A DNA stretch of 5,071 nt from JACCUZ01 sp038246575. GTDB taxonomy: Bacteria; Actinomycetota; Actinomycetes; JACCUZ01. The stretch is taken from NCBI GenBank assembly GCA_038246575.1, contig JBBRVU010000247.1, positions 1 through 5,071 on the forward strand. The letters are read 5' to 3'. This document shows, one piece after another, positions 1 through 5,071 of this stretch; positions within the stretch are counted from its first letter, which is position 1, and each line of letters starts with the position of its first letter. Position numbers and translations under genes: made by a program. The notes under the pieces are model-generated. The model saw only the letters and a list, made by a program, of their open reading frames with translations. It had not been told where the DNA came from and searched no databases.

Positions 1-1788
<1,788 letters not shown>

Positions 1789-1793
1789 GAAGA

Positions 1794-1799
1794 TCCTTC
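1794..1799 (-). promoter_or_regulatory. Ribosome binding site of uvrA
   Basis: On the minus strand the sequence GAAGGA lies five bases before the GTG at 1788. It is a good anti-16S match and fixes this GTG as the start, in agreement with the conserved UvrA N-terminus. Confidence 0.8.
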
Positions 1800-1850
1800 A
1801 CCGCTGCCGGTCGGGCCGGCCCCCGAGCGTGGCCGGCGGTGTCGCGCACC

Positions 1851-1873
1851 ATGCTAGGTGGCGGGTCGGACAG
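1851..1873 (-). promoter_or_regulatory. Candidate uvrA promoter, PafBC-like DNA-damage motif
   Basis: On the minus strand CTGTCCGAC (1873-1865) is followed by exactly eight bases and then TAGCAT (1856-1851), a TANNNT -10 element. The published actinobacterial RecA-independent damage motif bound by PafBC is TTGTCRGTG-N8-TANNNT. The site here keeps the TGTC core, one further G, the spacing and the -10 pattern, but misses four of the nine upstream bases. Transcription would start near 1844 and give a leader of about 55 bases before uvrA. No LexA-type GAAC-N4-GTTC box was found in the intergenic region. The -10 call is moderate; the PafBC assignment is inference. Confidence 0.45.
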
Positions 1874-1906
1874 CCTCGACGCGCCGCCTCCCAACCCCCC
1901 ATTTCT

Positions 1907-1919
1907 GGGTGATTCACCC
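1907..1919. promoter_or_regulatory. Perfect 13-bp palindrome, candidate operator
   Basis: GGGTGA-T-TCACCC is a perfect inverted repeat with 6-bp arms and one central base, in the non-coding divergent region between uvrA and the secreted protein gene. The arms are too close for an RNA hairpin with a normal loop, so a dimeric protein binding site is the more natural reading. It lies about 65 bases upstream of the predicted uvrA transcription start and 93 bases upstream of the ATG at 2012, so it could serve either gene. The regulator is unknown. Confidence 0.4.
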
Positions 1920-1939
1920 GTTTGGCCGACGTTTGGACG
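1919..1939. repeat. Tandem direct repeat CGTTTGG(C/A)CG, 11-bp period
   Basis: Bases 1919-1928 read CGTTTGGCCG and 1930-1939 read CGTTTGGACG, a 9 of 10 match with an 11-bp period, about one helical turn. The first copy shares its initial C with the last base of the palindrome at 1907-1919. Such spacing fits two protein monomers bound on one face of DNA. The second copy also contains TTGGAC, a weak -35-like string, but no good -10 sits at the right distance. Confidence 0.35.
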
Positions 1940-2011
1940 CTCCCTATCCGTCGACCTCCATCTCGTACACCTGCAGCCCTCCGATGGGCCGCTCGGCGGA
2001 TGGGACCACAG

Positions 2012-3520
2012 ATGCATCGAACAAGGACAACCGCGGCTGCTCTGGCTCTGGCGTTGTCCTGTTCGGTGCTCTCGGCGGTGTCTGCCGCCACTGCTGACGC
2101 CAGCACTGGCGCGGCCGGGCGGGTGCTGCTCCGCCACGACCCCGTTGTCTCGCCGGCGAAGCGACTGACGGGAAAGAACAGGGCGTTCCACGGCGGCAAG
2201 GTGAAGCGCACCCGACGCGCCATCTCGGGGACCCGCCACGACCTGCTGTACCAGCAGGCCCGCTACGGCGTCTCCAGCTACCGGACGAGGCTCGCCCCCG
2301 GCACCTACAGCGTTCGTCTGTACGCCGCCGAGGTCCAACGGGTACGCCCCGGGCGCCGGGTGTTCGACGTCTACGCCGAGGGACGGAAGGTCGTCCGGCG
2401 CCTGGACATCTCTCGCGCCGCCGGCAGGAACCGTGCCTACCAGGTCACCTTCCCGGTGACCGTTCGTGATGGGCGACTCGACATCGCCTTCACTAAGGTG
2501 CGCGGTACGACCAAGGTGAGCGGGATCAGGATCTTTCAGGATGTCCGAGGATCGAAGGTGACGACCCCCGACCGGGCTGGTCCCTCGACGGGCTCCGGCT
2601 CATCCGCGCCGCGTCCAGGGCCGGCCACGGGGAGTCCCGGCACCGGCGGTCCAGGGCCGGGCGTCGGGCCGAGTGCCGCCCAGCGCTTCTTCACCGCCGA
2701 CGGACCGTTCAACCTGCCGGTGCCCACCGCTCCTGCCCTCGATCCCCGCAGTTCGAGCATCGTGCGGTCGCTGGCGAGCGGCGCCCATCCCGGCGTGGCA
2801 AATCTCTATGCCTACGGCGTGCCGATCTTCGACGCCGACTCGTCCACTCCCCGTGCCCCGGTGCCCTGCTCCTCCCCGTGGGGCGTGTGCGAGCTGTCGA
2901 CGGTGCCCGTCCCCGTCCCGGACGACGCCGTCGCGACGCCGTACGGCAACGACGGCGCCATGGTGGTCATCGACCAGTCCACTCGCACTGCCTACGAGTT
3001 CTGGAAGGCACGAAAGTCCAATGGTGTCTGGACCGCTGCCTGGGGTGGCGTCTCCGACCTGGACGGTCCAGGCACACCCGGCTCGGCGGTGGGGTCTGGG
3101 ATAAGCCGGCTGGCCGGCGTCGTTCGCGCTGACGAGATCAGGCGCGGTCGCATCGATCACGCACTGGTCTTCTCGACCAACAATGCGTGCCGCTCGAGCT
3201 ACCGGTTCCCCGCGTCGAAGACCGATGGCTCCTCCAACCAGGCAGACTGCATCGCCGAGGGAGCTCGCATCCAGCTCGATCCGTCGATCGACCTCGCCTC
3301 GGTGCCGGGTCTGACGCGAGGAGAGCGCGCCGTAGCCCGCGCACTTCAGCTGTACGGCGCCTACGCGATAGACAACGGCGGCGCGAACATGGCGTTCGTG
3401 TTCGAGGTCCCCCGTGGCGATGACCCCTATCCCGACGCCGGGCTTGCCTGGGACTACTTCGGCATGGACCGCATCCCGTGGTCAGGTCTGCGGGTGCTGA
3501 GCAGCTGGAACGGTCGATAG
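2012..3520 (+). CDS. Secreted malectin-like carbohydrate-binding protein with C-terminal domain of unknown function
   Basis: Predicted exported protein of 502 residues. Residues 1-30 form a signal peptide: a basic start (MHRTRT), an Ala/Leu core, and AxA-type cleavage options near A25, A28 or A30. Residues about 38-176 match the malectin fold by pattern: DLLYQQARYG, GTYSVRLYAAEV, RRVFDVYAEGRKV, LDI, VRDGRLDIAF and VSGIRIF. Malectin domains bind glucose-type oligosaccharides in known members. A Gly/Pro/Ser linker (about 183-224) leads to a C-terminal domain (about 228-502) with the strings FNLPVP, LDPRSS, YEFWKA, WTAAWGG, SRLAGVVR, GRIDHALVF, SKTDG, GARIQLDPSIDL, LQLYGAYAIDNGG and DYFGMDRIPW. 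I recall this as a recurring secreted actinobacterial domain but know no function for it. Four cysteines (C286, C293, C393, C413) could form two disulfides. I chose ATG 2012 because it gives a clean signal peptide and has GGGA six bases upstream; ATG 2000 is possible. It contains two rare ATA codons. Malectin is likely; catalytic activity is not shown. Confidence 0.85.
   Translation: MHRTRTTAAALALALSCSVLSAVSAATADASTGAAGRVLLRHDPVVSPAKRLTGKNRAFHGGKVKRTRRAISGTRHDLLYQQARYGVSSYRTRLAPGTYSVRLYAAEVQRVRPGRRVFDVYAEGRKVVRRLDISRAAGRNRAYQVTFPVTVRDGRLDIAFTKVRGTTKVSGIRIFQDVRGSKVTTPDRAGPSTGSGSSAPRPGPATGSPGTGGPGPGVGPSAAQRFFTADGPFNLPVPTAPALDPRSSSIVRSLASGAHPGVANLYAYGVPIFDADSSTPRAPVPCSSPWGVCELSTVPVPVPDDAVATPYGNDGAMVVIDQSTRTAYEFWKARKSNGVWTAAWGGVSDLDGPGTPGSAVGSGISRLAGVVRADEIRRGRIDHALVFSTNNACRSSYRFPASKTDGSSNQADCIAEGARIQLDPSIDLASVPGLTRGERAVARALQLYGAYAIDNGGANMAFVFEVPRGDDPYPDAGLAWDYFGMDRIPWSGLRVLSSWNGR
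2613..2660 (+). repeat. 12-bp direct repeat in the linker-coding region
   Basis: GTCCAGGGCCGG occurs at 2613-2624 and again at 2649-2660, 36 bases apart and in the same reading frame, encoding PGP in each copy. It lies within the Gly/Pro/Ser linker of the malectin-like protein. It could reflect a 12-codon duplication that lengthened the linker, but low-complexity GC-rich DNA can produce this by chance. Confidence 0.3.
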
Positions 3521-3542
3521 CCATGACCTGCCGCCACTTCCG

Positions 3543-3555
3543 TACAGTTGACGGA
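3543..3555 (+). promoter_or_regulatory. Candidate leaderless promoter (-10 TACAGT) for the 3555 gene
   Basis: TACAGT (3543-3548) fits the actinobacterial -10 pattern TANNNT and ends six bases before the ATG at 3555, so transcription would begin at or next to the A of the start codon. The gene has no Shine-Dalgarno sequence at normal spacing, as expected for a leaderless transcript. A -35 is not clear: ATGACC at 3523-3528 is only partial and too close. The alternative is read-through from the upstream gene 34 bases away. Confidence 0.35.
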
Positions 3556-4322
3556 TGACACCGGTCGAGCGCGCTCCTCGGTGGTCCCCGAGCATCATTG
3601 CTCTCGCCGTGGGAGCCATCGCCGGGCTCCTCGTTCTGTTCGCCTTGATGTTGCTACCGGCGAGTGTGTTCGATGTCGTGGTCGAGGAGGACGGGGCGAT
3701 CGAGACGCTCGGGGCCGCGGGTCTCGCGGCAGCCGTCGTCTTCTGCCTCCTGGCCCTGAGACGTGAACGCGCACGACGGTCCCACTGGTTCAAGCAGCTG
3801 ACCGTTCTCGGGCTCGCTGCCTTCTTCTTCCTCTCGGCCGGCGAGGAGATCAGCTGGGGACAGCGGATTCTCGGCTACGGGACACCCGAGAAGATCGACA
3901 GGGTCAACGGCCAGGGCGAGTTCAACGTGCACAACCTGACCGCGCTGGGAAGTCTTCCGGAGCTGGCCTTCTTCGCCGTCTGGTTCGGCCTGGCGGTCGT
4001 CATCCCCCTCGCGTTCGCCTTCGGAGGCCCTCCAGGGCTCCGTCTCGCGAACTTCGTCCCCGTCCTGCCGCTGGCGTTCCCCGTCATGTTTGCCTGCAAC
4101 CAGGCGCTGGCGAAGCTGGCCATCGTCTTCTACGGGAACCTCGGCAGCTATCAGAGCATCTACCCGGTGACGCACGCTGTGACGGAGATCAAAGAGGCGG
4201 GGTACGAGGTGCTGCTCGGCCTGGCAGCCTGGTGGGTGTGGCGCGCGGCGAGCCCGGGGAGCACCGGAGGCCCCGTCGCCGTCGATGGCGTGGGGGTCGA
4301 CTTCTCCCCCGCACCCTTGTGA
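3555..4322 (+). CDS. Uncharacterised polytopic membrane protein with GEEISWGQR motif
   Basis: A 255-residue integral membrane protein, function unknown. About six hydrophobic segments are visible: roughly residues 12-35, 49-68, 80-95, 134-156, 166-192 and 214-229. At the end of the third segment lies GEEISWGQRILGYGTPE (96-112), followed by QGEFNVHNL (120-128). I recall this pair of motifs from unnamed membrane proteins in several bacterial phyla. Acidic residues, Trp, Gln, Arg, Asn and His clustered next to a membrane helix suggest an active or binding site rather than a purely structural role; this is inference. A second polar patch, EIKEAGYE (211-218), precedes the last helix. The start ATG 3555 has no ribosome binding site, see the leaderless promoter candidate. 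The stop overlaps the next start as GTGA, implying translational coupling with the flippase and a shared glycan or lipid-linked substrate. The C-terminal 25 residues are a polar tail. The reading frame is secure, the role is not. Confidence 0.85.
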   Translation: MTPVERAPRWSPSIIALAVGAIAGLLVLFALMLLPASVFDVVVEEDGAIETLGAAGLAAAVVFCLLALRRERARRSHWFKQLTVLGLAAFFFLSAGEEISWGQRILGYGTPEKIDRVNGQGEFNVHNLTALGSLPELAFFAVWFGLAVVIPLAFAFGGPPGLRLANFVPVLPLAFPVMFACNQALAKLAIVFYGNLGSYQSIYPVTHAVTEIKEAGYEVLLGLAAWWVWRAASPGSTGGPVAVDGVGVDFSPAPL

Positions 4323-5071
4323 CCTCGAACGTCGAGAGCCAGCCTCCGCGGGGCGGGGACGAGCAGAGCCCGCTAGGAACCCGAGCGGTCCGCAGCTTCC
4401 TGTGGGCCGGGGTGTCCTTCGGCAGCAACAAGATCGTCCTGTTCGTGGCCACCCTTGTCCTGGCCCGGTTGATCGCGCCGGCGGAGTTCGGTGTGGTCGC
4501 GGCCGGACTGACCCTCATCGCGCTGCTCGAGATCGGGCTCGACCTGGGCGTCGGCGCCGCCCTGGTCTACGAGCAGCAGCGGGGCATCTCCGACCGGGTC
4601 CGGGTCGCGTACAGCCTCAATCTGCTGGTGTCCGCCGGGCTGACCGCGCTAGGCATCGCCGTCGCCCCCGCCGTCGCCGCGTTCCTGCACGAGCCAGAGG
4701 CGACCCCGGTGTTCCGGGTCATGTTCTGCTACCTCATCCTCCGGGGCGCCAGCCAGGTCCAGACCGCCGTGCTGCAGCGCGATCTGCGCTACCGCGAGCG
4801 AGCCGTCATCGACGTCAGTCGAGCCGTGTTCCGCGGCGCCACGTCCATCGGTCTCGCCCTCGACGGCAAGGGTGTGTGGGCGCTCGTCGTCGGGTTGCTC
4901 GTCGGCGAGGTGGTCGGCCTCATCGCGTCGGCGTTCTTCGTGCCACTGCGGCCGGCGCTCAAGTTCCCGCGGGCCGTCGTGGGCTCCCTGCTGACCTTCG
5001 GCCTGGCGATCCTCGGCCTCAAGGCGGTCGGCAGCCTCTACACCAGCGGTGACCTCCTCATCGTCGGCAAC
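4319..5071 (+). CDS. Wzx-type polysaccharide flippase / polysaccharide biosynthesis transporter (N-terminal 251 residues; runs off window)
   Basis: An open frame from GTG 4319 to the last base encodes the first 251 residues of a multi-helix membrane protein. Family members are usually 400-500 residues, so about half is present. After a polar N-terminus of about 22 residues come the typical polysaccharide-transporter features. These are an amphipathic-to-helical start (RAVRSFLWAGVSFGSNKI), then LARLIAPAEFGVVAAGL (48-64), LLEIGLDLGVGAALVYEQQ (69-87), and VQTAVLQRDLRYRERAVIDV (147-166) leading into GLALDGKGVWALVVGLLVGE (178-197), ending at YTSGDLLIVGN. Such proteins (MOP superfamily, Wzx/WzxC-like) flip lipid-linked oligosaccharides across the cytoplasmic membrane for capsule, exopolysaccharide or teichoic-type polymers. 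The GTG overlaps the TGA of the preceding gene by two bases (GTGA) and lacks a good ribosome binding site, so translation is probably coupled. The substrate cannot be told from the sequence. The family call is strong. Confidence 0.9.
   Translation, partial: MTSNVESQPPRGGDEQSPLGTRAVRSFLWAGVSFGSNKIVLFVATLVLARLIAPAEFGVVAAGLTLIALLEIGLDLGVGAALVYEQQRGISDRVRVAYSLNLLVSAGLTALGIAVAPAVAAFLHEPEATPVFRVMFCYLILRGASQVQTAVLQRDLRYRERAVIDVSRAVFRGATSIGLALDGKGVWALVVGLLVGEVVGLIASAFFVPLRPALKFPRAVVGSLLTFGLAILGLKAVGSLYTSGDLLIVGN

Noticed and set aside
1811..1826. A GC-rich hairpin (TCGGG...CCCGA around GGGCCGGCCC) in the uvrA leader
   Set aside because: Short GC palindromes are frequent in such genomes. There is no U-tract and no match to a known leader element, so terminator or riboswitch function is unsupported.
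1889..1910. A G-quadruplex on the minus strand from the C-rich run
   Set aside because: The G-tracts (six, three, then two) do not give four separate runs of three or more with normal loops.
1922..2011. A TTG start at 1922 (or ATG at 2000) extending the malectin-like protein upstream
   Set aside because: The TTG extension adds an Arg/Pro-rich stretch before the signal peptide and would overlap the candidate operator elements. ATG 2000 adds four residues and cannot be excluded, but ATG 2012 has better GGGA spacing.
1789..2011. A LexA SOS box upstream of uvrA
   Set aside because: I searched for GAAC-N4-GTTC on both strands of the region. Only CGAACAAGGACAAC at 2018-2031 starts like one, but it lacks the second half and lies inside the next gene.
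2012..2102. A lipobox at C17 (ALSC) making the malectin-like protein a lipoprotein
   Set aside because: The residue at -3 is Ala rather than Leu/Val/Ile, the Cys is inside the hydrophobic core, and good AxA cleavage sites follow.
3521..3554. A terminator between the malectin-like gene and the membrane protein gene
   Set aside because: The 34 bases contain no stable inverted repeat or T-run.
4285..5052. A 255-codon plus-strand open frame over the flippase
   Set aside because: The protein is Arg/Gly/Pro-rich nonsense. The frame starting at 4319 gives a clear multi-helix flippase and explains the region.

Overview
The window comes from a high-GC Gram-positive genome, most likely an actinobacterium. 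The codons are strongly G/C-ending, the uvrA gene starts with GTG, and its zinc motif has the CPNEH form I associate with actinobacterial UvrA. The flavour resembles Nocardioidaceae (Propionibacteriales), but that placement is from memory and is not proven here.

Layout: bases 1-1788, minus strand, carry the first 596 codons of uvrA, the DNA-damage recognition ATPase of nucleotide excision repair. The C-terminal ATPase half lies outside the window. A 223-base divergent intergenic region (1789-2011) follows. It holds the uvrA ribosome binding site, a promoter candidate resembling the actinobacterial PafBC-dependent DNA-damage motif, a perfect 13-bp palindrome (GGGTGATTCACCC), and a direct repeat of about 10 bp spaced one helical turn apart.

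From 2012 to the right edge all genes run on the plus strand. First is a secreted 502-residue protein with a malectin-like carbohydrate-binding domain, a Gly/Pro/Ser linker and a C-terminal domain without an assigned function. Second, after 34 bases, is a 255-residue polytopic membrane protein with a GEEISWGQR motif. Third, overlapping the second by GTGA, is the N-terminal half of a Wzx-type polysaccharide flippase (MATE/MOP-like), cut by the window end.

Taken together, the plus-strand genes look like the start of a surface or extracellular polysaccharide locus placed next to the housekeeping repair gene uvrA. The flippase would move lipid-linked glycan across the membrane. The membrane protein is translationally coupled to it and may act on the same substrate. 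The malectin-like protein would bind glycan outside the cell. This joint role is inference from content and spacing. The two partial genes, uvrA and the flippase, run off the window edges. I saw no tRNA, rRNA, CRISPR array, insertion sequence or convincing terminator.
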